Shown in pieces: positions 11,684-22,477 of a stretch of 64,000 nt of DNA. This stretch comes from Leptasterias polaris. Taxonomy: Eukaryota; Echinodermata; Asteroidea; Forcipulatida; Asteriidae. Location of the stretch: positions 186,001 through 250,000 of the forward strand of contig JAZGTN010000068.1 in the NCBI GenBank assembly GCA_037783415.1. Reading direction: 5' to 3'. The stretch's first letter is position 1. Every line of letters begins with the position of its first letter. The translations under genes and the position numbers were made by a program. The notes below the pieces were generated by a model, which had not been told where the DNA came from, ran no database searches, and worked only from the letters and a program-made list of their open reading frames with translations.

Positions 11684-12357
11684 TCACAGGTGATATTTAT
11701 TCTGCTGAATCACAGGTGGTATATCCTCTACTGACGAGTTCTTGTATCCTTTTTTAAAAGAGCCGACGACAGGTTTTGCTTTGAAGAAACTGGTTATCAC
11801 ACCAAAGATTTTCTCACAATGTGATTGCCTCTGCAGATTCGTGTATGCCTTGTAACTGAAATGAGAAATTGTTTAATGTTGTGAGTATTGATATCAGTAT
11901 AATCAAATAGTCAATGAAACTCTCCATAGTTAAGCACCATATGGATGATCATTGTATTTCAAACAAACAAAAGTTTTACTTTTTACGGGATTGGATGGTT
12001 TTATGATATTTTTTCCAACTACCTTTGAAGATTTTTCTTCCTCTTCCTCCTTGAAAATAATAACAAATGTCAACATGGGATTGTCTTTGGCCTCCCCAGG
12101 CTCCAGTTCACCACTTATTAGTGTTGGATGTCTTGTAAATTGTGGAAAGTAATGTTATTAAAAAGTACCCAGTTCTAGACTATGGGTAGTCAGTCTAAAC
12201 GTTTTGATAAATGAACAGTTTTATTGTAATTCATAGGGACCTACCTTATATATTTATGCAGTTTTCAAGTACCCTTTTGTCTCGTTGGAGACCAACTCAG
12301 CCTTGTGTCGAGGTGGTTCTAAAACAAAAGTCTCCCCTCCAACTGTGCATATGCATC
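11684..12357 (-). CDS. Candidate three-exon 3' gene portion inside the 5.4 kb element, unknown protein
   Basis: Three minus-strand segments look coding and splice in phase: 12357-12273, 12131-12023 and 11848-11684 (stop TGA at 11684-11686). Junctions are ttttttttaag/GATGC, AAAGG/gtactt, tttacaag/ACATC, TCAAAG/gtagtt and ttacaag/GCATAC. The joined frame gives about 118 residues, including VGGETFVLEPPRHKAEL, LISGELEPGEAK, an acidic run FKEEEEEKSSK, and KIFGVITSFFKAKPVVG near the C-terminus. No family is recognised. A further exon may lie near 13152-13220, with an excellent donor (TTTTG then gtaagt) and the frame ENIPLSTVPTYITTREGDQF, but no exon linking it was found. It could be an element-encoded protein or a captured host gene. 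Codon phase across three exons is the main support; there is no homology support. Confidence 0.4.
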
Positions 12358-13429
12358 CTTAAAAAAAAGATAAAATAAAACAATGAATGTTTAACAAAGT
12401 TGATGAATACTACTGTACTAGTCCAATCCTCAAGCAAAGCCCTCGACATGGTGGTACTGGTACCCCACTGACGTTTTGTTGATGCAACAATGAGTACACA
12501 TGTAATACACATCACCACTAGTTTGTCACTCACTACTGCCCCCTGTTTTAATTTATGTAATTTCATTGCATTTAATGTAAAAAGTCAGAATCACATAATG
12601 TATTTTCCTTCAGAAAAATATTAGGCCTACTACTTTATTCATATTTATAATTTAGTTGTTAAAATTAATAACAAATCTAAATAGTAAAAACATTACTTGA
12701 AAAGAAAATACACCAACAAATTATTCAAAAGAACAGTGTATTACAAAAATACAGTGCATCAGCATAATCAGCATATTCAGCAAATGGAACTTTAAATTTA
12801 ATCTGTTAATTAATACTACAGACATAGAGTGTTGTGTTACTGTCAGTGTCACTGTTAACTAATAAAACACAATATTGGGTAGGATTATTTAAAAAAACAG
12901 TGCACAACTTTGGTGACTGCCAATTAACAACAAAATTCAACAAAACAGGTCCTACTCGACAAACATTATCCGATCAGTTAATGCCATGAAGTGTAATTGT
13001 AGCAAATCTTCATCAGTTAGTGGGGAAAAAACAACAACATTGTTTTCACGAATTAGATGCAGCACTAAGTTTATCGGTCACTTATCCGTCATTTGAAATG
13101 AAGTAAACTACGTAGCTACCATCAAGAATAACATTTTATAACGTAACTTACCAAAATGTCATTGAACTAAATTGGTCTCCTTCTCGGGTGGTGATGTATG
13201 TGGGCACTGTTGATAGAGGAATGTTCTCTAAAGAGCTAAATTTGTCAAGTTTTGTAACTGTAACCGAGGATTTTAAATGGCTGCTGCACGAAACCCATCA
13301 TGAAACGACAGTTGACTGTACACACACATACAGTGTACATTACTGTACAAAATGTACTCACTGTACGCATGACTGTAAGTCATGAAGTCTGAGCGTGTAG
13401 TACTAGTATAGACTAGACTGTGTTTTGAT
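12358..13429. other. Interior of the 5.4 kb element, mostly AT-rich
   Basis: Probably intron and 5' region of the candidate minus-strand gene. A possible exon at 13152-13220 (minus) is noted above. An open frame at 12420-12548 (minus; reads ..SDKLVVMCITCVL..) does not join the flanking exons with a good splice site, so it is left unassigned. Confidence 0.35.
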
Positions 13430-13712
13430 GTGAATATTTAGAGTATTGGGGCGGGGCTAACCAAACTTAATTTACATTAAAAACTCACCTGTTCAATATT
13501 TATTATGATTGACTATCTGTTTGTTATTTTTTCCACTTGTTTTTGCCGACACATTTATGTAAATCTGTTTTATTCAATGTGCTCTTATTTCTTTCTAAGC
13601 TACGTAATTTGTAATCTTTTTGGTTACTCTTTCTGTTTTTTGTTTTTGTTTGGTTTTTTTATGCGCCTCGGAATAAGTTTAGTCTTAGATAGATGGCGCT
13701 TTACAAGTTTTA

Positions 13713-13747
<35 letters not shown>

Positions 13748-14363
13748 ATATAACACCATTATTTATATATAATGAAAGCAGCGCACAGTCATTATTTAGT
13801 ATATCATAGCCTCGTCCGCGTAGTTGTAAAGTAATAGTTTTCCTTATTTATATATAAATGTGTGGTTCAAAATTCTTTATTTACAAATAAATTTTGGCAG
13901 CCGATATTATTTATATATAAGTATAATGATCCGCAAAATTATATGTATATAATGAAAGCTGCCTAACAATTATTTATTATATAATTGCATGTGTAAAATA
14001 AATTATTTACATATAAATTTTGTCAGTCGCCATTATTTATATATAAGTGTAATGATCCGTTAAATTATATATATATAATGAAAGTTGTCCAGAAATTATA
14101 TACATATAATTGCATGTGCAAAGTTAATTATTTATATATAAAAATCTATCCGTCGACATTATTTGTAAATAATGAAATTGTGTTTAAGATTATATATATA
14201 TAATGAAAGCTTTCATACGATTATATATAAACAATTGTGTGGTGCAAAACTGATTATTTGTAAATAAAGATTAAATAATGGTTAAATAATGAATTATATA
14301 TTATATAATGAATTATTTGTAAATAATTGCGTTAAATAATAAGTTTACACTTGGCGCCTCATA
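13430..14363 (-). repeat. Right terminal inverted repeat arm
   Basis: Reverse complement of 8934-9590 with only scattered differences, for example gatatactaaataa against gatataataaataa. The palindrome array runs 13759-14267 with the same spacers. The arm is interrupted by a LINE at 13478-13743. Confidence 0.9.
13478..13743 (+). mobile_element. 5'-truncated CR1/L2-like LINE inserted in the right arm
   Basis: Starts 'taaaaactcacctgttcaat', ends gcgcctcggaataagttt, atggcgctttacaag and (att)n. It is flanked by the duplication ttacat at 13472-13477 and 13744-13749. Removing the insert restores the sequence of the left arm (tttacatataacaccat). A longer copy of the same family lies at 62010-62366. 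Confidence 0.92.
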
Positions 14364-15165
14364 CATGAGGAGATCATGAACGTGAAGTAATCTGCCCCTG
14401 CCCAACCCAGCCGGTTCTTTATTCAAACATTATAAAGCAGCTCAAATACTGCATTTACATTCAGTAGATGCTTATTGAAGATGGCATGAATATAAATACA
14501 TAAAAGTAAAAATCGTTCCGCCCCAAAACCACCACCGATAGGCCTGTCTTGGTCAATTTTTCCGAAATAGCCTAATTTGGAGTTTTGTACATGGCAATAA
14601 AGATTTTAAAACTGGTCACTCAATTCCATTAGAACTTGGTCAAACAAATTGTGTTGATTTTTTCATAATTACAACTGTTACAACTGGCTCATAGGGCAGT
14701 CTGCACCGATCGGTATACAATGTTCTGTGTGTCACTTTGACTAGCGCCCTCTCCAGCTTGAAAAAGCATTCCATTTTCTTCGTTCAAGTTGAAGCCGTGC
14801 ACGTTATCTGTAAAACTGTATACAGAGTATACACTGGATGGGAGGATGATCTACAATGTACGTTCGTGGTACATTCAATGTACGATGAGAGCAAGGACGT
14901 GTGGTACAATTCACCAATCACGTCTGGGGGTTTTACTTCTCGCGTGACGCTGGAGGCTTGCACGTGGATTATTATGTTGAACTTAACTTAGCGGTACCCC
15001 CTGCATGCAACACGTCTTACACAATGTGACGTAGACTTGATTTGCACATGGGCTATGTGGGAAAGTAGACTCAGTGCCAACGCTTTGTAGCATCATCCGT
15101 TCAGTTCTGTATCAGTGCAGGTCGATACAAGCAGTCCAAATCCGTCTTGTATCGTCTGTCCGAAT
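14364..15165. promoter_or_regulatory. Upstream region and probable 5' UTR of the FAM181 homologue
   Basis: No gene seen. The open frame of the FAM181 homologue continues upstream of its ATG to a TAG at 15088. An acceptor-like 'tcagtgcag' at 15120 leaves open a spliced leader exon. The region 14740-15110 is less AT-rich than its surroundings and holds E-box-like cacgtg (14960). Confidence 0.4.
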
Positions 15166-16494
15166 ATGACGCAGGGAGACCAGCAGCAGCATCCCAGCGG
15201 GACGACCACCGCAGCCTGCTCCTCGTGTCCCATAGACGCCGACTCGGCCGAGAGCAGGGGGATCAGTCCACCAGTAGAGACGGTCTCATCATCAGCTGGG
15301 ATGGAGGGACGGCCTCCGCACCATCCCCTCCACCACCACCCTCATTATCACAAAGAGCACACCGCAGCAGCATCAGCAACAGATGGAGATGTGAAGACGC
15401 TTCTCCATTTTGTCAATCTTGCCTCGTCAGATATAAAGGCTGCACTGGACAAGTCAGCACCCATCAGAAAATCTTCAGAGAATCGGAAGTATTTACAGAA
15501 ACAGGTGAAGCGCAGCCCACCGCCCTTTTTCACCGAGGACGAAATTTACAAGAGCAGTAGTGCGACAGTGTCTCCCCCTGTCGCCACACACGACAATCGT
15601 GGCTTCAGTCCACGGAGATTCATCTCAAATCTGAACTCATCTCCGCCCTCCAACCACCAGAACAGCAGCCTTCACTTCTCGGAAAGATTAATGGCGAGTG
15701 CATCCCTTCATAGAGATCATATCAAAAACTCGGATTTGAACTTGATCAAGGAACTCACTTTCGGAAATATCCACCGAGGCACGGATCAGATCTTGGGCAA
15801 AAGAGCATCAAACAGTTATCGGGACAAACAGCATATTCCGTCTGGTCGTGAGTTCACAGATATGGCGACTTTAAGTCACGAGGAGGGGGGCAAGGACAGG
15901 GAGAATCCGGTGCCGCTTCGGAAGCGCAGATTACCCGCTTCATTTTGGCAAGAGCCCGGTAAAAGCGAAAATCACAAGACAACACCCGGGGCAATGGCTG
16001 GCCTTACACCGAAAGCAATGAATGCAAGTCTGAAATTTCCCCTCATTTCATCTCTTACCCAGGGCTTCACGGACTCTAGACCTACATCTCTGGATAAAAA
16101 TGCAATTTATCCATCGAGTGATCACCAGTGTTTTCCCGGACAATCGTTTATGCCCTCTCTTTCAAACACTCTAAACAGTGAGAATTACCTCAACCGTACT
16201 CTTAACTTTCCCTACTCCTCTATTTGCTCGTGCCACCAGCACACTGAACTGTATGGCTACGACCACGGACCGGCTTGTGCCACTTACGCATCGAGACACG
16301 GCGGTGATGCACCCGGGATTTTCACCCCAATTGGCCCCACCGGGCTCATCTCCTCATCACGGTGGCACGTTCCCTCACTCACTGTCGACCGGCCGGACAT
16401 GTGCCACCCGTTGTCCGCCCCACGTGTCGTCAAGCCCATTCCCACCAAGAGCATATCCTCGTATCCACATCGTTATCACCCAATTTACACTTAA
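15166..16494 (+). CDS. FAM181: FAM181 family protein (FAM181A/B homologue)
   Basis: A single coding exon of 442 residues. The start is the first ATG in the frame (15166, A at -3); the frame is open a little further upstream, with no earlier ATG. Three conserved FAM181 blocks are visible. DVKTLLHFVNLASSDIKAAL near 75-94 is followed by RKYLQKQVKR at about 107-116. A basic VPLRKRRLPASFWQEP block lies at about 249-264. A C-terminal VVKPIPTK lies near 421-428. A His-rich run (HHPLHHHPHYHKEH) precedes the first block; the rest is low in predicted order. Vertebrate FAM181A and FAM181B have been reported to bind TEAD transcription factors through the LPxSF-containing loop, so a nuclear role at TEAD is the likely function. 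This is inference for this species. Vertebrate family members also have the coding sequence in one exon. Confidence 0.93.
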   Translation: MTQGDQQQHPSGTTTAACSSCPIDADSAESRGISPPVETVSSSAGMEGRPPHHPLHHHPHYHKEHTAAASATDGDVKTLLHFVNLASSDIKAALDKSAPIRKSSENRKYLQKQVKRSPPPFFTEDEIYKSSSATVSPPVATHDNRGFSPRRFISNLNSSPPSNHQNSSLHFSERLMASASLHRDHIKNSDLNLIKELTFGNIHRGTDQILGKRASNSYRDKQHIPSGREFTDMATLSHEEGGKDRENPVPLRKRRLPASFWQEPGKSENHKTTPGAMAGLTPKAMNASLKFPLISSLTQGFTDSRPTSLDKNAIYPSSDHQCFPGQSFMPSLSNTLNSENYLNRTLNFPYSSICSCHQHTELYGYDHGPACATYASRHGGDAPGIFTPIGPTGLISSSRWHVPSLTVDRPDMCHPLSAPRVVKPIPTKSISSYPHRYHPIYT

Positions 16495-16523
16495 AATGCT
16501 CTCCAATAACCCACATTTTTGTC

Positions 16524-16529
16524 AATAAA
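16524..16529 (+). terminator. Poly(A) signal AATAAA of the FAM181 homologue
   Basis: A canonical AATAAA 30 bases after the stop codon. This implies a very short 3' UTR if used. Confidence 0.6.
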
Positions 16530-17642
16530 AATTTCACCTCATCAAAAGCACATCATCCCATTTGGAACCCGACTGTCATTGTTCATGCCATAAATTGATG
16601 GCATTCCTACCACGGGAGTTTGACATTTTCGCCGTGTTCTCACCCGCTGTGATGATAGCATCCAATAGAGCGATGGAATGCAACCCCGAGATGACTGTAT
16701 TCGCCTCATCGGATAGCTGAAACTCTTCGAAAAACAGGCTATGGCCTCTGAGGTCCTGATGGGGACCACTGCGTGCAGTGCGCCAAAGAGATTGACGGTT
16801 AGAGGCAAGTGTTCTGGTGTCCTTAACGGGCCTTCAGGCACGCGTTTTGCCACGGGGGAGCAATTACAGACATGAGCGAACAAGCAAAACGCGTGTACTG
16901 AATGTGTATGAATTTCATGTGAGGCTACATACTTACGTACCCTCACTGGGGTAAACTGACGGCCGGGTGTTATGTTACTGATACAAAATGCAAATGAAAT
17001 TTAGTGCTAGCGCCAACGTCTATAATGTACACTTCTTTTGAAACGCGGCCTAAACATGAAACTCTGATCTTTAAAACACGAAACGAAGTTTAACTCCGAA
17101 GTTTATTAACTTCGGCTATGCAGTATTATATCGTATGCCATTTTATTGTGACAAACATCCATATTATGATTTAAGCATTGCAACTTTCGTTTGCGACAAT
17201 TTTACAAAAAATATTGGATTGTTAAACAATAGTATTGTAAAAAAATATTTAAAAAATTAATAACTTTAATGTTAATTATAACTGACTTTAAAATACCACA
17301 CGATGAAAACAACTACGGTGTTCGTAAAGATGCTCGTCATCTATAAAAAATATATTTTATTTTAAAAGTGCATCATTCAGTCTCACTGATCAGTGGGGTT
17401 GTTAACATTTCATAACACTGGGAACTTTCAGAATGTCTTTATATTCAAAGGTTTTAACTCGTGATTTGATTTCCACTATTTATTCTACAGACCCAATATG
17501 TGATAGCTTTAGTTTTAAAAATACAAACAACTGTAAAAAATACACTTGCCTGATGTTGATAAAGCTATCAAATGGACCCAGTTTCGATGGCACATACTTA
17601 CCATGGAATTATCTACTTATTACCCATAGAATCACGCGCGTC
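16530..17642. other. Non-coding, nothing recognised
   Basis: A 134-codon minus-strand open frame at 16542-16946 has no recognisable domain and is not called. The remainder is AT-rich. Confidence 0.4.
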
Positions 17643-17999
17643 AGGGCCTAATTTCATAAAGCGTAAAACTTAATGCTTGACACAGAAAAAACTTGCTCAG
17701 CAGAATCTATTACCAACCAAAATACCATGTGATGTATAGTGTTTGTGACTCGTTTCCTGCTGATTTTTGCTTAGCAGAAAAAATGTTCAGCACAATTTTC
17801 TGCTAAAAATAAGCAGCTCTATGAATTTGGACAGGGCCCAGTTTCATAGAGCTGCTTAAGCAGAAAATATTGCTTAAACATTTTCTGCTAAGCAAAACTA
17901 AGCAGGATTCCAGTCACAGAGTGTACATGTGACGTGGCATTTGGGTTGGTAATCTTATTCTGGTAAGCATACTTTTGTTTTGTTATGAAATTGGGCCCA
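17643..17999. mobile_element. Two adjoining copies of a 'gggcccaatttcatagagctgcttaagc' type MITE
   Basis: Copy 1 runs about 17643-17838 and copy 2 about 17833-17999. Each begins with gggccc(a/t)a.tttcata and ends with its reverse complement. The internal parts 'ttctgctaagcaaaa', 'tggtaatc' and 'ctggtaagcatacttttgtt' recur at 41.9 and 46.2 kb. Confidence 0.75.
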
Positions 18000-18359
18000 G
18001 GATACAACATAAGCACAAATTCGGTGGTAAGTAGCTGTGTCATAAATTTGAGACCAGCTAATTTTACAACCTTGCGAATTCAAGGAGCAGACTTTCCAAT
18101 TTGAATAACGAAAACAGTAAGTTCGTTTCCCAAAATCCTCTAGCAGTGGAATGATTACCTCAGATCTAAGCATTATCTAAACCACTCCATGTCTAAACCT
18201 TTTTACCGCCAGTAATCACAATTGTCCGTGCAGGCTTCGCGCCATTAATTCGAACATTGTTGGGAGCTGGCAGTGTGGTTTCCCAACTAGTGTGAAAGAA
18301 ACATCAACATTCAATTCGCGCGGAACTTAAACAGACCAGGCTCATGTTCACAAAGCACT

Positions 18360-18745
18360 CATGAATAACCTAAAGGTAGGGTCATACTTCGGAAATCACC
18401 CCGGGGAAAAATTGTGTCATTTCTATCCAGAAGCCTAGGGTGTTATAAAGTTGGATATGGTGGTAAGCATCCTGTAATGGTCCCTTTAATTGCAAACCAA
18501 TAAAAGTATGTCAAAAAATTGGTACCCGCGTCACCTCACTATATAACGTGGTTGGGTTCGACATACTCGATGAAAATATTGTGACAGTTTTGTTGCTGTT
18601 TTTCTCAACAAGTATGACACTGTATTCAGTTGAATCTTTTATAGTTAGTCCTATTGTATCTTTATTGACAATTTGGCCTATAAAACAGCATTAAGTTGAC
18701 AAAGTCCATTCTATCACCATTATACCTTATAATGTGAGATTTCAC
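18360..18745. repeat. Dispersed repeat, copy 1
   Basis: Shares 'gtagggtcatacttcg' and, later, 'tctttattgacaatttggcc' then 'tataaaacagcatt' with 48340-48815 in the same order. No coding capacity. The surrounding 18000-19670 shows nothing else recognisable. Confidence 0.5.
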
Positions 18746-19670
18746 TACTGTCACAATGGTTGTGACGTCACACTTTGCCTGGCAATCAAGACTGATCTTA
18801 AGCTTTGTGAAATTGAGCCCTATAATTGTTCGCACCAAGTGCTTTTGTATTTTTGCAGATTATAAACATGTTATTTATGATATCCATTGCATCGATTGAT
18901 GCTTATAGTTGAGCCTTTTGTAATTATTTATGGGGCTTATAGCTTAAACACAAAGGAGAGTTTTGAGTTCAAATTATATTAATTCCCGTGTCTTTCCTCA
19001 CAAGGTGCAAGATAAGTTTGCAATAATATTCCATGGGTATACGGTAGTTTGCCAGCCAGTATAGGCCTACTAGACATTTGTTTGAGTAGATCACAAAAGG
19101 TATTGAAGCTGTTAGAGTTATTCTGGTTAAAACAGGTAGCACATCTATTTACGCCGTTTTAAAGTGCGTCAAGACTGCGATGATAATGTTGTGTCGTTGG
19201 TAGTTTTGAAGTTATTATAAGGAGAAAACTGTTAGAGCTATTTATTGATTAATTATTTCTATTGTGGAATAATATTTTTTCGGGTATTAAACTCTTGATA
19301 TTCAGTCGTTATAGTAACAATGAATGTGCAGCGTCAGCCAAAATGAGTTACACAAATATAATTATTACATTCACAAATTCTCCCATAGTTTTTCGCAGAA
19401 TGGTTGCACTGTATCGACTGTACTACTTTAATACATAATATTTAATGTTAGAATTTAGTAATTATATTGCTTTTTCCGACACAAGGTGTTGAGGTATAGG
19501 CTACCGTACACAATAAATCAATTCTAAAAAATGTAAATTAAAATGTTCTAGGGAAAACGAAATAAAAAGGGGACAATGGTAAACAGTTTCTAGCGTTTTA
19601 TTACTTGACGAAAATATATATATATATATTTTTAATTTATTTATTTAAATCTTCTAGTAATTAAAGGGAG

Positions 19671-20052
19671 TGTACACCTTTGGTAATTACTCCAAACATT
19701 AATGACCATAAAAACATACTTGGTAAAGAGCACTTCAGAGCTTTTGATATTATAAAACATTGTCAGAAACGGCACCCTTTGAAGTAATGTAGATTTGGAG
19801 AAAGAGGTAAGTTTTCACCCAAACATTTGAATCTGAGAAAGGCTTCAGGCATGAAGCCTTTCTCAGGCATCTGAAAGCACACTATTTACTGCAATAAGGT
19901 TGTTTTTTCTTTTATAAATTTCTTGCAACTTAAAGGACCAATTGAGCCAAAATTGTCACTTGTCAGGTTTGTTAATTTTATGCATAATGTTGGGATACAC
20001 CAAGTGAGGATACTGGTCTTTGACAATTACCAAAAGTATATCCTACCTTTAA
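19671..20052 (+). mobile_element. TTAA-flanked MITE, complete copy
   Basis: TTAA at 19671-19674 and 20049-20052. The inverted ends are tttggtaattactcc and 'gacaattaccaaaagta'. It carries a perfect internal hairpin: gagaaaggcttca and tgaagcctttctc. The TTAA target suggests a piggyBac-type element. Confidence 0.85.
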
Positions 20053-20149
20053 ACAATGGGAATCCGATAAAATCGACTATCATTGCAGAAGATACCGTGA
20101 AGAAGATGATAAAGGTTTTGTTTGGGTTTTTATATAAAGAGGGAAGTAA

Positions 20150-20290
20150 CCGACGTAAGTACGGTAAGGGACTGAAAACTGAATCAACATGTGAGGCTCC
20201 GATCAGAGGCGGGATTCGAACCGCCGTACACAGACACCATTCTGAGGTCACGATACCACGAAGCCAATCTAATAAGAGGCGAAAAGGTTA
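20150..20290 (-). mobile_element. tRNA-derived SINE
   Basis: The minus strand reads as a Pol III promoter: an A-box-like region (ttggcttcgtggtatcgtga) and a clear B box (ggttcgaatcccgcc; plus-strand 20211-20225). It does not fold as a complete tRNA, so a SINE head is more likely than a functional tRNA gene. Confidence 0.6.
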
Positions 20291-20460
20291 ATTCACGTTA
20301 GAGTTTTTGATCTTTTGCCTTTCAAAACTCAATATACTTGATGCAAATTCTTTTGAAATTTGTGCAACTGCTATAGTTAACATTTAATCTGGATTTGGGG
20401 TTAATTTTGAAGACCCCCCCTCCTCTCACGATGCAAAGATAATTGTCTCCGTAACCGACC

Positions 20461-20622
20461 CAGTGGCGTAATCAGGGGGGCAGGGGCGGGAGACCCCCTC
20501 TCAGATCCCTTGCCCCGTCTCCCCCTTCCCCGAATGATATCGAAAAATGCACGATGAATGGTTCGATATAACCATGTCTTTACCCCGCTTGCCCACCCAA
20601 AATGCGTCTGGTAACGCCACTG
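20461..20622. mobile_element. 162-bp hAT-type MITE with 8-bp target duplication
   Basis: Inverted ends cagtggcgtaatcag and 'ctggtaacgccactg'. Flanks aaccgacc (20453-20460) and aaccgatc (20623-20630) agree at 7 of 8 positions. An 8-bp duplication with CAG...CTG ends is the hAT signature. Confidence 0.85.
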
Positions 20623-21209
20623 AACCGATCCCTGTCTCCAAGTAGGTTCCAATTTCTCATAAGGCAGTCATCAATGAAGCCATCATCTGAGAAAAAGAAT
20701 TGACCTACTTCCATCACACCCATGGAGTTAGAAAAAACCTCCATGATCACACAGAGAACTATAAGCTTCCATGATCTCACTGCGGTTGAAAATACTTCGT
20801 CCAGGCTGTACTTTGGCGAGTTCATCACCCACAGTCACACACAGAGATGGTGGCACCAATACAATCAAAGTGGGCGGATGTTTATGGCGTGTCTTTCTCA
20901 TTTTTTTGCAGAGACATCCAAAGCAATTGACACATTCCAACGGATTACACAAATCTTTGACCAAACAAAAATATGCCTGCGTGATAGATTATCCTTCAAA
21001 TCCGGTTATTCTGTATCGAAATCCCGTCTAAAGATCAGACTAAAGCTTCAGACTAAAGCGAGTTAAAGAAGAGAGGGGAAGATTAACATTTTAGGAAATA
21101 GTGGTGGAGCATTGTTTGCCATTGTCTGAGTTGAACAACGACAGGTGCCCTACAAAAAAAAACCTGCTTAGTGGTGCACTCAGGACGGTTGTTCAATTAG
21201 TTAACGTTT

Positions 21210-21512
21210 CAAATCTACTCCAAAAATTAATGATCATACAAACTTGCTTGGTAAAGAGCAGTGGAGAGCTATTGATAGTATAAAACATTGTTAAAAAACG
21301 ACATCCTTTGAAGTATAATTATATAGTTTTAGAGAAAGAGATAATTTTCACCCCAAAATTGGAATCTGAGAAAGGCTTCAGGAATGAAGCCTTTCTCATG
21401 TATCTGAAAGCACGCAATTCTATGCAACAAGGGTGGTTTTTTCTTTCATTATTTTCTTAAAAACTATGACCAATTGAGCCCAAATTGCACACATTCTATG
21501 GTATTACTCTCT
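21210..21512 (+). repeat. TTAA-type MITE, partial copy
   Basis: Matches 19675-20048, with the hairpin gagaaaggcttca/tgaagcctttctc. Both ends are eroded. Confidence 0.75.
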
Positions 21513-22083
21513 CCGTTGCGGACAATACCAAATTGGTGTAACGCAAACGTTATTTTGACCATAGTGTTATGTTTTCCAACCATCTTATGAAACATAAGAA
21601 AACACATTCAGGCACATCAACCCCGTGTTCAAATAATTTATTACATTGCTACAAATTCCAATGGTTGTCGAATCTCCAACTCAAACTTCAAAGTAAGGAA
21701 TCAAACGCTCACCGGTAAAGCATCGACCCTTTGAATAAAGTAAAAGAGCCATGATGCCGGACACACACGCCTCCGGACGGACCACTATGGTGTGCGTCAA
21801 ATGTGTTTTATATATCCGCGAAAGACAGGTATTCAATTACGTAATAATTCGCCATACAATTTAAATAAATAGTAAGCACATTTTTACAATACTTTAATTT
21901 TAGGCAATCAGTTCAACAGCTTTTAATAGTTCTTAACAAATTTACACCTGTCTGGGTGTGAATAGAATAATTGGTTTAAACATTGAGTTATGGGCGCTGG
22001 TAAACAGTCAAGGGGGAGGGGGACACGGACATTAATGAGGAAACGTCCCCCTCCTCGTTCCACGGGACCCCCACCCCAGTTAT

Positions 22084-22477
22084 AGGCAGGGTGTACGTGT
22101 GGTAATTATCAAAGACCAGTATCCTTGCTTGGTGTATGTATCCCAACATTATGCATGAAGAACCTGTGAGCAATTGGGGATCAATATTGGTCATCGAAGT
22201 TGCTAGAAAATAATGAAAGAAAAAACACCCTTGTTGCATAGAATTGTGTGCTTTCAGATGCCTGAGAAAGGCTTCATGCTTGAAGCTTTTCTCTGACTCA
22301 ATTTCGAGGTGAAAAGTACCTCTCTCTCTAAAACTATATTACTTCAAACATACTTCAAATGGTGTCGTTTCTAACAATGTATTATACTATCAATAGTTCT
22401 CCAGTGCTCTTTACCAAGTAACGTTTTAATGGTCATTAATTTTTGGAGTAATTACCAAAACCATACCCTTCATTTAA
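22084..22477 (-). mobile_element. TTAA-type MITE, inverted copy
   Basis: The reverse complement matches the 19.7 kb copy. The left flank is TTAT (mutated), the right flank TTAA at 22474. The hairpin arms are slightly diverged. Confidence 0.8.

Larger units (their letters stand above)
8934..14363. mobile_element. 5.4 kb foldback-type transposon with long terminal inverted repeats
   Basis: The left end (tatgaggcgccaagtgtaaa) is the exact reverse complement of the right end. The two arms stay nearly identical for about 620 bp (8934-9590 versus 14363-13430, after setting aside a LINE inserted in the right arm). Past the shared 'atactctaaatattca' block the arms match only in patches. Inside lie a LINE fragment, a small palindromic MITE and three coding-like minus-strand exons. 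No transposase is recognised. No convincing target-site duplication is visible: the outer flanks (atcagttttt and catgaggaga) do not match. Known relatives in form are foldback elements and the TU elements reported from sea urchin; family membership is not established. Confidence 0.85.

Noticed and set aside
12420..12548. Extra exon in the candidate gene of the 5.4 kb element
   Set aside because: Three different frames look partly open and none joins the next exon at a good donor in the right phase.
8934..14363. Polinton/Maverick
   Set aside because: Too short, and no polymerase B, integrase or capsid-type genes are visible.
15115..15165. GTG start 51 bases upstream of the FAM181 ATG
   Set aside because: Eukaryotic nuclear genes rarely start at GTG; the ATG at 15166 is preferred, although a spliced leader exon remains possible.
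16542..16946. 134-codon minus-strand open frame after FAM181
   Set aside because: No domain, no splice context and no codon pattern distinguishing it from chance.
20200..20290. Functional tRNA gene
   Set aside because: Pol III boxes are present but the sequence does not close an acceptor stem or give a proper anticodon arm; SINE is the better call.
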